A stretch of DNA of 64,000 nt from UBA1081 sp045537555 (GTDB lineage Bacteria > Bacillota > Clostridia > Oscillospirales > Acutalibacteraceae): contig JAZSPR010000069.1 of assembly GCA_045537555.1 (NCBI GenBank), forward strand, positions 21,296 through 85,295. Reading direction: 5' to 3'. The notes below the pieces were generated by a model, which was not told where the DNA came from, made no database searches, and worked only from the letters and a program-made list of their open reading frames with translations. Position numbers and translations under genes: made by a program. Positions 54,644-62,714 of this stretch are shown one piece after another. Position 1 is the stretch's first letter, and every line of letters starts with the position of its first letter.

Positions 54644-55498
54644 ATGTTAGGTACATTATTCAGTTATCTCAAAGTTGTTCTGTCTCCCCTTACAGCAGTT
54701 ATAATGATGATTTCATCATTAATCTGTCCCACTCCCGCACCTACGGATGAAGCAGAAATTGTAAATGAGCTTGGTTATTCACTTATTGATGCGTTTCTCT
54801 GCGGTCAGGGACTTGACGAAGAAAATGACCTTTTCTATACATCAGGTTCACTTTCAGCCATCAAGATCTGCTGTCTCGGAATTATCGACAAGGCAACAGG
54901 TGAAGTTATTAAAGAAAACCTTGATGCACTTCCTCAGGAATTCAAAAATCAGGACTATAACCATATCGGCGATATTTCAGTTCAGAACGGTACAATCTAT
55001 GCTCCCGTTGAAAATGAGCCTGAAACACACCCTCTTGTGCTTCTCTACGATGCTGAAACACTTGAATACACGGGTACATATTATGCTGTTGACTGGGAAT
55101 ATCTCAAGGACGGCATTGCGTGGTGTGCAACAGATGAAAACTATCTTTACACATCACAGTTCAATGAGGCTGACAGAATTGTTGTATACAATATCGACGA
55201 TATGAGCTTTTCACACACAGTTGAGCTTTCTGAAACATTATTCAGAGTCCAGGCAGGCGATGTCCTTGACGGCAAAGCATATCTCAACTGCGACCCCGAG
55301 GGTGAAAACAAAACTGTTTACGAAGTTGACCTTGCAACAGGTAAAGTCACCCTTCTCTTTGACAGAAACACAACAGGATATGACACAGAGACTGAAGGTT
55401 TGAGTGTTTCAAAAGACAAAAACGGTAAACTTATATTCAATATTTCTGATTACAACAAGCTTGTTTCAACTTTTATTAGAACTTACAAATTAAAATAA
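54644..55498 (+). CDS. Membrane-anchored or secreted propeller-like protein, function unknown
   Basis: 284 residues. The N-terminus (about 1-28, MLGTLFSYLKVVLSPLTAVI) is hydrophobic and could be a signal anchor; no clear cleavage site or lipobox is seen, although Cys28 lies just after it. The rest has repeated beta-strand motifs (VYNIDDMSFSHTV, VYEVDLATGKVTLLFDRN) like a small propeller. No enzyme motif. AAAGGAG precedes the ATG, 19 bases after the propeller-barrel gene, and a terminator follows. Confidence 0.55.
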   Translation: MLGTLFSYLKVVLSPLTAVIMMISSLICPTPAPTDEAEIVNELGYSLIDAFLCGQGLDEENDLFYTSGSLSAIKICCLGIIDKATGEVIKENLDALPQEFKNQDYNHIGDISVQNGTIYAPVENEPETHPLVLLYDAETLEYTGTYYAVDWEYLKDGIAWCATDENYLYTSQFNEADRIVVYNIDDMSFSHTVELSETLFRVQAGDVLDGKAYLNCDPEGENKTVYEVDLATGKVTLLFDRNTTGYDTETEGLSVSKDKNGKLIFNISDYNKLVSTFIRTYKLK

Positions 55499-55510
55499 TA
55501 ATGTAAAAAA

Positions 55511-55535
55511 TGAGCCTTTCGGGGCTCTTTTTTTT
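55511..55535 (+). terminator. Terminator after the GNAT-GH13 run
   Basis: GAGCC (55512-55516) pairs with GGCTC (55523-55527), followed by eight T residues. The stem is short but the U-run strong. Confidence 0.8.
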
Positions 55536-55608
55536 ATAATCCTGATTTTCAAAATATGACAAAATTCAACCTGATATAAAATAATATTTATTATTATGTG
55601 TATTCATA

Positions 55609-55637
55609 TTGAAAAATTAAACACAATATGTTAATAT
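55609..55637 (+). promoter_or_regulatory. Promoter of the glycosyltransferase pair
   Basis: TTGAAA (55609-55614), 17-base spacer and TAATAT (55632-55637), 39 bases before the GT87-like start codon; AAAGGG supplies the ribosome site. Confidence 0.5.
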
Positions 55638-55676
55638 ATAAAAGAATATAATTATATGTATTGAAAGGGTTCACAA

Positions 55677-57143
55677 ATGAATACTAAAGCTCCAAAAAAC
55701 AAGTTGACTCTGAAAAAAAAGAATTCTACCACAACAGGACTTATAAAATTCTTTTTAGTATTTTTTGCGGCAAGTATTTTTGTTTCTTCTGTTTTCGCTG
55801 CTGCAAGCGGTGGCGAGTCGTGGAAATACATGCTGTTTCACAATGGTCCGTATACCGATATGTATATGGATTTCTTCAATTCAATGAGAGATGCCGGCGC
55901 TGAAGATGTATATACAGCAAGAAATAATATATATCCCCCTCTCAGTCTGCTCATTTTCAAAATTCTCGGCTTTATAGTATCTGATGAACTTATTGACCTT
56001 CCGAACAAGCAGAGAGTATTATTACAGTCAGACCAAAAATGCATGATGGTTTATATTATTTTTGCATGCATAATAATTCTTTCAATGTCAACCATAATCA
56101 ACACATATGTCAACAGATTAAAATGGAAAAACAAGAAGAAGGAAGAAATTCTTAATTCTGTAATTTCATTTGCATTAATATTATCATATCCTGTAATGTA
56201 TTGTATCGAACGAGGTAATATTATTATTTTAAGTATGATATTTACAATGTTCTTTATTTTCTTCAAGGATGTAGATAATAAAGTTATCAGAGAGATATCT
56301 TATATTTCACTTGCAATCGCCGCAGGTATAAAACTTTATCCTGCCATTTTCGGTCTGCTTCTCCTTTTTGAAAAGAAATACAAAGATGCTGCAAGACTTA
56401 TTGTTTACGGCATAATTGCAGTTTTCCTTCCTTTTGTATTCTTTATAAACAAACCCGAAACACTTTCAATCGGCATTGATAATGGTTTATCATTAGCATC
56501 AATTACAAATAATAATTTGCTTTCAGCAGGCGGTGATTCATCCGCACTTTCAAATATTATTGAAAACCTTATTTCATTTGCAACAACAAAGAAAAACAGA
56601 CTGAATTTCAGTAGTGTAAGCATTCAGAATTTTGTTTTCATCGTTAATCCTATCAATACAAAACTTGCAAGTATTTTAATGTGCATTACAGAAATTATTG
56701 CTCTTATCGGTCTTGCATTCACAAAAAAGAAATGGCAACAGATATTTTTACTTGCATACTTAATGCTTAACATTCCTTCAGCATCAAGTTCATATGCCCT
56801 CACATTCCTTATCATTCCCTTTATTATGTTTCTTTTCGATGAAGAAGGAAACGGATATCCTGCTGAGAAAAGACACAAAATTGATTTGTTTTATATTTTC
56901 TGTTTTGCATTACTTCTTACTCCGCTTCCTGTTTTTTGGTTTTTCCACGAAGAGGCGGCAAAACAGGTATTCACAAACTTAGGTGTTCCCTACCAGTCAA
57001 AAATCAATCAGGTACTGGCAGGTTTTGTATACCAGGGAATGTTCTTTGTAATAATAATTGAACAGTTTGTTTCATCATTAAAATCAAAAAAAGTAAAGAA
57101 GTCAGCAGAAAAGGAAAATTCAATTAATAATGAGGTAGCATGA
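55677..57143 (+). CDS. GT87-like polytopic mannosyltransferase/glycosyltransferase
   Basis: 488 residues with about ten to eleven hydrophobic helices after a lysine-rich N-terminus. DMYMDFFNSM in the first outer loop, the NIYPPLSLL segment, and the AAGIKLYPAIFGLLLLFEKKYKDA block are the usual fingerprints of DUF2029/GT87 polyprenyl-phosphate-dependent transferases. It would add sugars to a wall or lipid-linked glycan on the outer face. It overlaps the GT2 gene by 4 bases. Confidence 0.75.
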   Translation: MNTKAPKNKLTLKKKNSTTTGLIKFFLVFFAASIFVSSVFAAASGGESWKYMLFHNGPYTDMYMDFFNSMRDAGAEDVYTARNNIYPPLSLLIFKILGFIVSDELIDLPNKQRVLLQSDQKCMMVYIIFACIIILSMSTIINTYVNRLKWKNKKKEEILNSVISFALILSYPVMYCIERGNIIILSMIFTMFFIFFKDVDNKVIREISYISLAIAAGIKLYPAIFGLLLLFEKKYKDAARLIVYGIIAVFLPFVFFINKPETLSIGIDNGLSLASITNNNLLSAGGDSSALSNIIENLISFATTKKNRLNFSSVSIQNFVFIVNPINTKLASILMCITEIIALIGLAFTKKKWQQIFLLAYLMLNIPSASSSYALTFLIIPFIMFLFDEEGNGYPAEKRHKIDLFYIFCFALLLTPLPVFWFFHEEAAKQVFTNLGVPYQSKINQVLAGFVYQGMFFVIIIEQFVSSLKSKKVKKSAEKENSINNEVA

Positions 57144-58117
57144 TGACACCGTTAATTTCCGTCATTATTCCTGTTTATAATGTAGAAAAATATATTGAAA
57201 TGAGCATTAAATCAGTTATTGAACAATCATATAAAAACATAGAAATTATTCTTGTTGATGACGGTTCAACTGATAACTCAGGAAATATATGCGATACATT
57301 TGCAAGAAAAGACAACAGAGTCAGAGTTATCCACAAAAAAAACAGCGGTGTTTCAGCAGCAAGAAACACCGGTATTAATGCATCCGAAGGTGAATACATC
57401 TGTTTTATTGACAGCGATGATTATATTACAGAAGACTATGTTAAACATATGTATGATGTTGCTGTAAAATATGATACTGACATCACAACTTCCAATCAGT
57501 TTAAAATCTGGAACGACGGAAAAACTGTTGAATTATTCAAAAGAAATGAACCCTACGGCACAGTAACACTCAAATCAGGTACAGAAACGCTTTCAGATAT
57601 GCTTTACGGCAAAACATGTTATGCTACATGTTGTTGCAAACTGTATAAAAAGGATATTTTTAAAGATATCCGTTTTCCCGAATATCGAATGGGTGAAGAC
57701 TCATTTACAATGTATAAATGTTTTCTTAAAGCCACTTCTGTTGCACATCTTTATCAGCCTGATTATTATTATGTTCAGCATGAATCAAGCGCAATGCACT
57801 CTGTTGATTATTCAAGATTTTATGATTATATTGAACTTTCTGATGCTTTCATGCGGATTGTAAGCAAAAATCACCCTGAACTGTTCCTTCCTGCCGTAAA
57901 CAGACTTATCGAAAACAACTTCTGGGTTTACATGAAAATGCGTAAAGAACCCGTAAAATACGGCAAACATTTGAATCATATTACAAAGAATATTAAAATT
58001 TACAGAAAATACGCTCTTAGAGATAAAAATGTTTGTTTAAGAACAAGAACTGCATGTTTATTATCATTTTTTGGAATGAATGTTCTTAATAAGATTTACG
58101 ATAATTTTGCTAATTAA
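57140..58117 (+). CDS. GT2-family glycosyltransferase
   Basis: 325 residues, cytoplasmic. The GT-A fold motifs VIIPVYNVEKYIEMSI, LVDDGSTDNSGNICD and the metal-binding FIDSDDYI are present, and GEDSFTMYKCF fits the ED acid/base position. Substrate unknown; it could supply a polyprenyl-phosphate sugar or extend a capsule or teichoic glycan with the GT87 partner. ATG at 57140 (or 57143) follows GAGGTAGC. Confidence 0.9.
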   Translation: MMTPLISVIIPVYNVEKYIEMSIKSVIEQSYKNIEIILVDDGSTDNSGNICDTFARKDNRVRVIHKKNSGVSAARNTGINASEGEYICFIDSDDYITEDYVKHMYDVAVKYDTDITTSNQFKIWNDGKTVELFKRNEPYGTVTLKSGTETLSDMLYGKTCYATCCCKLYKKDIFKDIRFPEYRMGEDSFTMYKCFLKATSVAHLYQPDYYYVQHESSAMHSVDYSRFYDYIELSDAFMRIVSKNHPELFLPAVNRLIENNFWVYMKMRKEPVKYGKHLNHITKNIKIYRKYALRDKNVCLRTRTACLLSFFGMNVLNKIYDNFAN

Positions 58118-58120
58118 AAA

Positions 58121-58158
58121 AAACTCAGTACCGAATAATTCGGATACTGAGTTTTTTT
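58121..58158 (+). terminator. Terminator of the glycosyltransferase pair
   Basis: AAACTCAGTA (58121-58130) pairs with TACTGAGTTT (58145-58154), with CCGAAT/ATTCGG above it, then a T-run. It faces a second terminator for the opposite strand. Confidence 0.85.
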
Positions 58159-58159
58159 G

Positions 58160-58191
58160 TTTAAAACAAAAAACCGACTTTAAGTCGGTTT
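58160..58191 (-). terminator. Terminator of the small amphipathic-peptide gene
   Basis: AAACCGAC (58171-58178) pairs with GTCGGTTT (58184-58191) around a 5-base loop; on the minus strand TTTTTTGTTTT follows. It lies 11 bases beyond the peptide stop codon. Confidence 0.8.
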
Positions 58192-58201
58192 CTGCTTTAA
58201 A

Positions 58202-58297
58202 TTACATGTCGTTTCTTGATCTAACTTCAGCAACGAACTTCTTGATCATGTTGATGAAGTTCATGATGAAATCATAAAGCTTCTTAAAAATTTCCAT
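58202..58297 (-). CDS. 31-residue amphipathic cationic peptide
   Basis: A 32-codon open frame on the minus strand: start ATG at 58295-58297, stop at 58202-58204. The predicted peptide begins MEIFKKLYDFI and continues with FINMIKKFVAEV, then a polar RSRNDM end. Hydrophobic residues at 3, 4, 7, 10, 11, 14, 15, 18, 21 and 22 fall on one helix face and lysines on the other, giving a PSM-like amphipathic helix. Evidence that it is a gene: AAGGGGTG ribosome site 8 bases upstream, promoter TTGAAA-17-TATTCT, and its own terminator. The first part matches the tail IFTKLIDFIKRIG of the double phosphatase almost residue by residue. Function unknown: membrane-active peptide, toxin or anchor. Confidence 0.7.
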   Translation of the reverse strand: MEIFKKLYDFIMNFINMIKKFVAEVRSRNDM

Positions 58298-58347
58298 TAT
58301 TTGGCACCCCTTATTACTTTATATTTGAGAAATCCATTCCCGTATAT

Positions 58348-58376
58348 AGAATAGCATATTATAGAAATAATTTCAA
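58348..58376 (-). promoter_or_regulatory. Promoter of the small peptide gene
   Basis: On the minus strand, TTGAAA (58371-58376), a 17-base spacer and TATTCT (58348-58353). The leader before the start codon would be about 45 bases. The rest of 58298-58452 is A/T-rich and holds nothing else recognisable. Confidence 0.6.
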
Positions 58377-58452
58377 TACTTTTTTATAAAAAGAGGTATA
58401 ATTATCAAATTATTAACAATTCTTTAATAAAAACCCAAAAAAAGGACTTACT

Positions 58453-59292
58453 TTATTTGCATTGTTTCACAAAACTCAAACAAACAGAAGATTTTCCGAG
58501 CACATGGGTTGCCGAAACACCGTATTGACTTATTGAATCAGGTATAACACCGGATAATTTTTCTATTCTGCCGAGTATATTACCTGAAAAATCACAATCA
58601 TAACCAAACGATATATTGTATTTACTTTTTTCAAAATTATCAACAAAATGTTTAGCAAACAGATCAAAAATTACAGAATCAGAATACTGAGAAATATTCA
58701 TGCGAACTATATTATTATTTTTTATAATATACCCTTTCAATCCTTTATCCGAATCAAAAAAATTCTCATCTTTTGAAAGAACATATGTAAACTTATTCTG
58801 CTTCTGACTTTTTATAAAATTATAAAAATCAAATGCTGACAAATGAGAATTCTGATATAATTTTGCAAGTTCAAGAGTCTGTAAAAAAGTTCCTCCTGCA
58901 AAAGTCTTGCTATCATAAAACTTAATCATAAAACCTTGTTCATCAATTTCGGTTTTACGAAAAAATCTCTTTTTTGCAATTTCAGCCTGATGCTTGAAAT
59001 CCGTCCATCTGTTATGCGGAAAAACAATAATCAGTCCGAAATAACCGTTATCATATGCCTGCTGAAACTCATATTCAAACAAATCTGCAGGAACAGTAGG
59101 CATTACAGTTACTTTTCCTGATTGGAGGTCATTATAAAATTTTTCAGAATTTGAATTTACAGTATCAATATATGAAGTGTTATTGCAAAAATATATTGAA
59201 GGAAATGCTGATATATCAAACTGCTTAAGCAGTTGTCTGTTCTGTGGCAACTGTTCATCATCACATATCGTCATAAATTTAAGAAAAGCCAT
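58453..59292 (-). CDS. Diverged DegV-family (fatty-acid-binding-like) protein
   Basis: 279 residues. The overall layout matches DegV/FakB: a threonine/serine-rich loop (VMPTVPADLFEYEFQQAYDNGY in part), then DSKTFAGGTFLQTLELAKLY, and a C-terminal ISFGYDCDF-type domain. However, the usual SSGLSGTY motif that contacts the fatty-acid carboxylate reads PHNRWTDFK here, so canonical fatty-acid binding is doubtful. It follows trmL by 3 bases. Confidence 0.6.
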   Translation of the reverse strand: MAFLKFMTICDDEQLPQNRQLLKQFDISAFPSIYFCNNTSYIDTVNSNSEKFYNDLQSGKVTVMPTVPADLFEYEFQQAYDNGYFGLIIVFPHNRWTDFKHQAEIAKKRFFRKTEIDEQGFMIKFYDSKTFAGGTFLQTLELAKLYQNSHLSAFDFYNFIKSQKQNKFTYVLSKDENFFDSDKGLKGYIIKNNNIVRMNISQYSDSVIFDLFAKHFVDNFEKSKYNISFGYDCDFSGNILGRIEKLSGVIPDSISQYGVSATHVLGKSSVCLSFVKQCK

Positions 59293-59295
59293 AAA

Positions 59296-59799
59296 CTATA
59301 CCTGCCAGTTATAATCTCTTAGTTGACCTTTCTGCTGAAGTTCAGGAAAATTCCACTGTCTGAGGACTTCATAAACACCTACTGCAACGGCATTTGAAAG
59401 ATTAAGACTTCTTGCATCGTCTATCATAGGAATTCTTACTGTTGTATCGTGGTTATTATAAAGCAAATCTTCGGGGAGCCCTTTTGTCTCCTTACCGAAA
59501 ACAAGATATGCATTATCAGGATATTCAATTTCGGCATAAGTCCTGTCGGCTTTTGTTGAGAAATAAAAAAACTTGCCGTCTTTGTTTCTATCAAAGAAAT
59601 CGTCAATATCTTTGTAATAGGTTATATCAAGAAGATACCAATAATCAAGACCTGCTCTTTTTAGTTTTTTATCATCAACCTTAAATCCCATAGGTTCAAC
59701 AAGATGAAGTCTTGCACCCGTTGCAGCACATGTACGGGCGATATTACCTGTATTCTGAGGGATTTCAGGCTCTATAAGAACAATATTAAGTTCAGCCAT
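59296..59799 (-). CDS. trmL: tRNA (cytidine(34)-2'-O)-methyltransferase
   Basis: 167 residues, full length for the SPOUT-fold TrmL. EPEIPQNTGNIARTCAATGA at the N-terminus, VFGKETKGLP (motif 2) and the knot motif LNLSNAVAVGVYEVLRQ (motif 3) are present. It uses SAM to methylate the ribose at tRNA position 34. The ATG shares one base with the pyridoxal-kinase stop (TAATG). Confidence 0.94.
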   Translation of the reverse strand: MAELNIVLIEPEIPQNTGNIARTCAATGARLHLVEPMGFKVDDKKLKRAGLDYWYLLDITYYKDIDDFFDRNKDGKFFYFSTKADRTYAEIEYPDNAYLVFGKETKGLPEDLLYNNHDTTVRIPMIDDARSLNLSNAVAVGVYEVLRQWNFPELQQKGQLRDYNWQV

Positions 59800-60653
59800 T
59801 ATATTAACTCCAGACTTTTCATATAAATCGGAAGACAGCGTTCAAATGCAAGACCAAATCTTGAGTCACCGCCGATTTTTACAGTTTCTTTTATAGCTCT
59901 GACAACAAAACCAATTGCTTTTTCAGCAGACTCATTAACAGAAAAACCGTTAAGAATTCCGCCTAAAAGCGAAGATGCAAACAGATCACCTGTTGAATGG
60001 AACATTCCGTCAATTCTTTCGGAAAGTGAATATGTTATAACATCATTTTCAGCATCATAAGCTCCTGCACCGATTGATTTACCGTCAAAATCAACACCAG
60101 TGAGAACAACAAATTTTGAACCGAATTTCTGTGCAAGGCTCCTCATTAATTCGTCTGTATACTCTTTTGTATAGGGTGGAGTAAGATATTCCCGTTCAAG
60201 AAGAAAAGCTGATTCTGTGAAGTTAGGAACAATAATATCGGCATTTGAACATAACTTTTTCATTTTCTCAACAAATGCAGAATCAAAAGTATCATAAAGA
60301 GTGCCGTTATCAGCCATTGCAGGGTCGCATAAGAATAAAGTGTTTTCATGTCTGAAATCATTTACAAAATCGCAAACAATATCAACTTGTGCTGAAGAAC
60401 CGAGAAAGCCGCTGTAAACAGCATCAAAAGTGACACCGATTTTCTTCCAATGAGTCATAAACGGACGCAAATCATCTGTAAGATCACGGTATGTATAATC
60501 ATTAAGACCGCCCGTCTGTGTGGACAATACGGCGGTCGGCATAACTGATACCGATACACCTGCGGCAGAAAGAACAGGAATAGCCGCAGTAAGAGAACAC
60601 TTGCCCATTCCTGAAATATCATGAACAGCGGCAACCGTTTTCTGAACTGACAT
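59799..60653 (-). CDS. pdxY: Pyridoxal/pyridoxamine kinase
   Basis: About 284 residues of the ribokinase fold, PdxK/PdxY type. VHDISGMGKCSL at the N-terminus, the LSTQTGGLNDYTYRDLT vitamin-binding loop, FLCDPAMADNG, and the anion hole HSTGDLFASSL with its catalytic Asp identify the family. It makes pyridoxal 5'-phosphate, the cofactor of the alr and dat enzymes in the window. The open frame extends to 60692, but AAAGGTGA sets ATG at 60653. Confidence 0.88.
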   Translation of the reverse strand: MSVQKTVAAVHDISGMGKCSLTAAIPVLSAAGVSVSVMPTAVLSTQTGGLNDYTYRDLTDDLRPFMTHWKKIGVTFDAVYSGFLGSSAQVDIVCDFVNDFRHENTLFLCDPAMADNGTLYDTFDSAFVEKMKKLCSNADIIVPNFTESAFLLEREYLTPPYTKEYTDELMRSLAQKFGSKFVVLTGVDFDGKSIGAGAYDAENDVITYSLSERIDGMFHSTGDLFASSLLGGILNGFSVNESAEKAIGFVVRAIKETVKIGGDSRFGLAFERCLPIYMKSLELI

Positions 60654-60740
60654 AATAATCACCTTTGCATATAATAACATAAATATATGCATAATTCAAT
60701 TAATTTAACAAAAATGTATCATATTTTTTCAAAATTGCTA

Positions 60741-60769
60741 TTGACTTTTTGTTTCAGTAGTGGTATTAT
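60741..60769 (+). promoter_or_regulatory. Promoter of tRNA-Arg
   Basis: TTGACT (60741-60746), 17-base spacer and TATTAT (60764-60769), 20 bases before the tRNA 5' end. Confidence 0.75.
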
Positions 60770-60788
60770 ATCAAGGCATTAAAGAACT

Positions 60789-60865
60789 GCGCCGGTAGCT
60801 CAGTTGGATAGAGTGACTGGCTACGAACCAGTAGGTCAGGGGTTCGAGTCCCTTCCGGCGCGCCA
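60789..60865 (+). tRNA. tRNA-Arg (anticodon ACG)
   Basis: 77 bases including the encoded CCA. The acceptor stem GCGCCGG (60789-60795) pairs with CCGGCGC (60855-60861). The anticodon stem CTGG/CCAG holds loop CTACGAA with anticodon ACG. The T-loop GGTTCGAGTCC is standard. It reads CGN arginine codons after A34-to-I editing. It is alone, with its own promoter and terminator, not part of an rRNA cluster. Confidence 0.97.
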
Positions 60866-60866
60866 G

Positions 60867-60896
60867 AAAAAACCACTTCTTCGGAAGTGGTTTTTT
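60867..60896. terminator. Bidirectional terminator with UUCG loop
   Basis: AAAAAACCACTTC (60867-60879) and GAAGTGGTTTTTT (60884-60896) enclose a TTCG tetraloop. It ends the tRNA transcript and, read on the minus strand, also the phosphotransferase operon. Confidence 0.9.
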
Positions 60897-60930
60897 CTTT
60901 ACTGTGTTTTTACCTGTTTAAGGTGGTTTT

Positions 60931-61800
60931 CTACACTCCCCTTACATACCACTTCGGCACAGAATTCTGCATATTGTCATACCAAGAGAGGACATCCTTT
61001 GCCTGCTTCAGCATTGTCTGTATTTCGCCGTCACCAAAAGGTATTGCCCAAGGGATAGATGAAAGCATATTACTGCTGATGTAAAGTGCAAGGAGTTTCC
61101 AAAAGTCCATAGGAACTTCATTATCAAAATAGCCGTTGACAATACCTGAAGCAAAAAGCGGAGCAGACTGTGCACACCATACAATGCGATTGAATTCTTC
61201 CCACGGGTCACCGAAATCATATCGGTCAAAATCAATAATTACAATTTTGCCATTTTCAATCATCATATTGCCGATATGATAATCTCCGTGCTGATAAGCT
61301 TGAGGTCTGTTTTTCAGTAAATGTCGGTTAGCCTCTATGTAGTCAATAATATATTCAGCACCGTCAAATTTTATAGGACAGTCATTATACATCTGTATTT
61401 TTCTGTCCATTTTCTTGTTAAAACGGATTTCCCAATCAGGTTGGTCTGCAGGTGCAGGAATTGAATGAATTTTCTTCAGAATTCTGCCTGCTTCAAGTCC
61501 AAGCGCATACTGTTCAGAGTTTGCAAGATACGGAACAACTTCCTCTGCGTCTTTGCCGTCAATCCAAGTCTGCAAAGTATAAACGCCTTCGTCACACTTG
61601 CCAAATTCAACAGACTTACACATAGGAACACCGAGCTTCTCAATCTCTTTTTGCATAAGGTACATATTTTCACGACTTGAACTCTTTTCAAAAGGAGTAA
61701 CACGCAAAAGATATTTTGTTCCGTCAGCAGTAGTGACACAGTATTTTTTATCACACGACCAACCTTTATTTAAAGGTTCTTTTGATATAAATTCCATCAT
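60931..61800 (-). CDS. APH-fold phosphotransferase (small-molecule kinase)
   Basis: 289 residues. The protein-kinase-like core is visible from the LLRVTPFEK lysine strand, YQHGDYHIGNMM (catalytic HGD....N) and the metal motif IIDFDRYDFGD. This is the wide aminoglycoside-phosphotransferase family; most members phosphorylate cell metabolites and there is no reason to call resistance. ATG at 61800 (with a second at 61797) overlaps the stop of the other kinase gene as ATGA. Fourth gene of the methyltransferase-radical SAM-kinase-kinase run. Confidence 0.83.
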   Translation of the reverse strand: MMEFISKEPLNKGWSCDKKYCVTTADGTKYLLRVTPFEKSSSRENMYLMQKEIEKLGVPMCKSVEFGKCDEGVYTLQTWIDGKDAEEVVPYLANSEQYALGLEAGRILKKIHSIPAPADQPDWEIRFNKKMDRKIQMYNDCPIKFDGAEYIIDYIEANRHLLKNRPQAYQHGDYHIGNMMIENGKIVIIDFDRYDFGDPWEEFNRIVWCAQSAPLFASGIVNGYFDNEVPMDFWKLLALYISSNMLSSIPWAIPFGDGEIQTMLKQAKDVLSWYDNMQNSVPKWYVRGV

Positions 61801-62708
61801 AGCGCCAATCCAATTTCTTTCATTTTCTTTATCAGTCTCTTTGCCCGAAACAGAAGATAATCATGCCCCATTTCCCCCAAAAGAATGTACCAGTTCAGCT
61901 CATTACAAAGTGCATAAAGCTCGATCTTTAAATCACAGTATTTGGAAGTTTTGTTTCTCTTTTTATATTCCTCATAGAGTTTCAGTTTTTCACCGAATCC
62001 GAGAGTCAGGCAGAAAAGTTCATATTCAGGCTCTGCCCACAGCATATCAAAGGGGTCAACAGCCCCTGCAAGTTCAGATTTCCAGAAATTAATTATCAGA
62101 TTCGGCATCCAGAAATCGCCGTGACAAAGACAGGCAGTATTGTTTGTAACACTGAATATTTCATCGAAATTAGTGTTGATAAGTTCAACAGCTTCCATAA
62201 TCTCAGGTTCAATCTCGTTTTTCTCAAACTTTTCTTTCGTAAAGGCATAAATGTCTGTGAAATAATCTTTATAATACTCAGCCCAAGTGTCATAAACAGG
62301 ATTATTATATTTGCCGAATTTGTCATTATATACGCTCTGTGTATTCAAAAGTGCATCAATGATGCTGTTTCTTAAATGCTTTCGTGACGGAACAAAATTT
62401 ATGAGTTTGCTTTTACCGCTTATTCCTTTTATATATTCCATTCCGAAAAACACAGTATCGTTCTCCTGATGTAAAAAATAGGTTTTCGGAACTTTATATG
62501 AAACTTTCGGTGAAAGGAAATCAAGCATTTTCTTCTCTTTACTGATTGCATCATAGAATTTGCTTGTTTTTACGGCAATCTCATAGGGTTCACATGCAAT
62601 TTTTACAAGATAAACACTTCCGCTTGCACCTTTGCCAACAGCACGAATTTGTTTAACTTCTGTATTCATTTGCTTTTCAACAACTGATTTGATTAAATCT
62701 GTATTCAT
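61797..62708 (-). CDS. APH/fructosamine-kinase-like phosphotransferase
   Basis: 303 residues. The nucleotide loop GKGASGSVYLVK, the lysine strand IAVKTSK, LCHGDFWMPNLI (catalytic HGD) and AVDPFDMLWAEPEYEL (DxD/E metal site with DPF instead of DFG-like) mark the fold. The HGDFWMPN block resembles fructosamine- and choline-kinase relatives. Substrate unknown. It lies 6 bases after the radical SAM gene and overlaps the next kinase by 4 bases, a tightly coupled pair. Confidence 0.8.
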   Translation of the reverse strand: MNTDLIKSVVEKQMNTEVKQIRAVGKGASGSVYLVKIACEPYEIAVKTSKFYDAISKEKKMLDFLSPKVSYKVPKTYFLHQENDTVFFGMEYIKGISGKSKLINFVPSRKHLRNSIIDALLNTQSVYNDKFGKYNNPVYDTWAEYYKDYFTDIYAFTKEKFEKNEIEPEIMEAVELINTNFDEIFSVTNNTACLCHGDFWMPNLIINFWKSELAGAVDPFDMLWAEPEYELFCLTLGFGEKLKLYEEYKKRNKTSKYCDLKIELYALCNELNWYILLGEMGHDYLLFRAKRLIKKMKEIGLAL

Positions 62709-62714
62709 AGTCTT

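Noticed and set aside
58121..58191. Inverted-repeat transposon end or small RNA
   Set aside because: The two neighbouring hairpins are each followed by U-runs on opposite strands and fit a pair of convergent terminators; no transposase or direct repeat is present.
60931..62708. Aminoglycoside resistance genes
   Set aside because: Both proteins have the APH fold, but the sequences resemble metabolite kinases, no resistance-type substrate loop is recognised, and the context is a radical SAM/methyltransferase unit.
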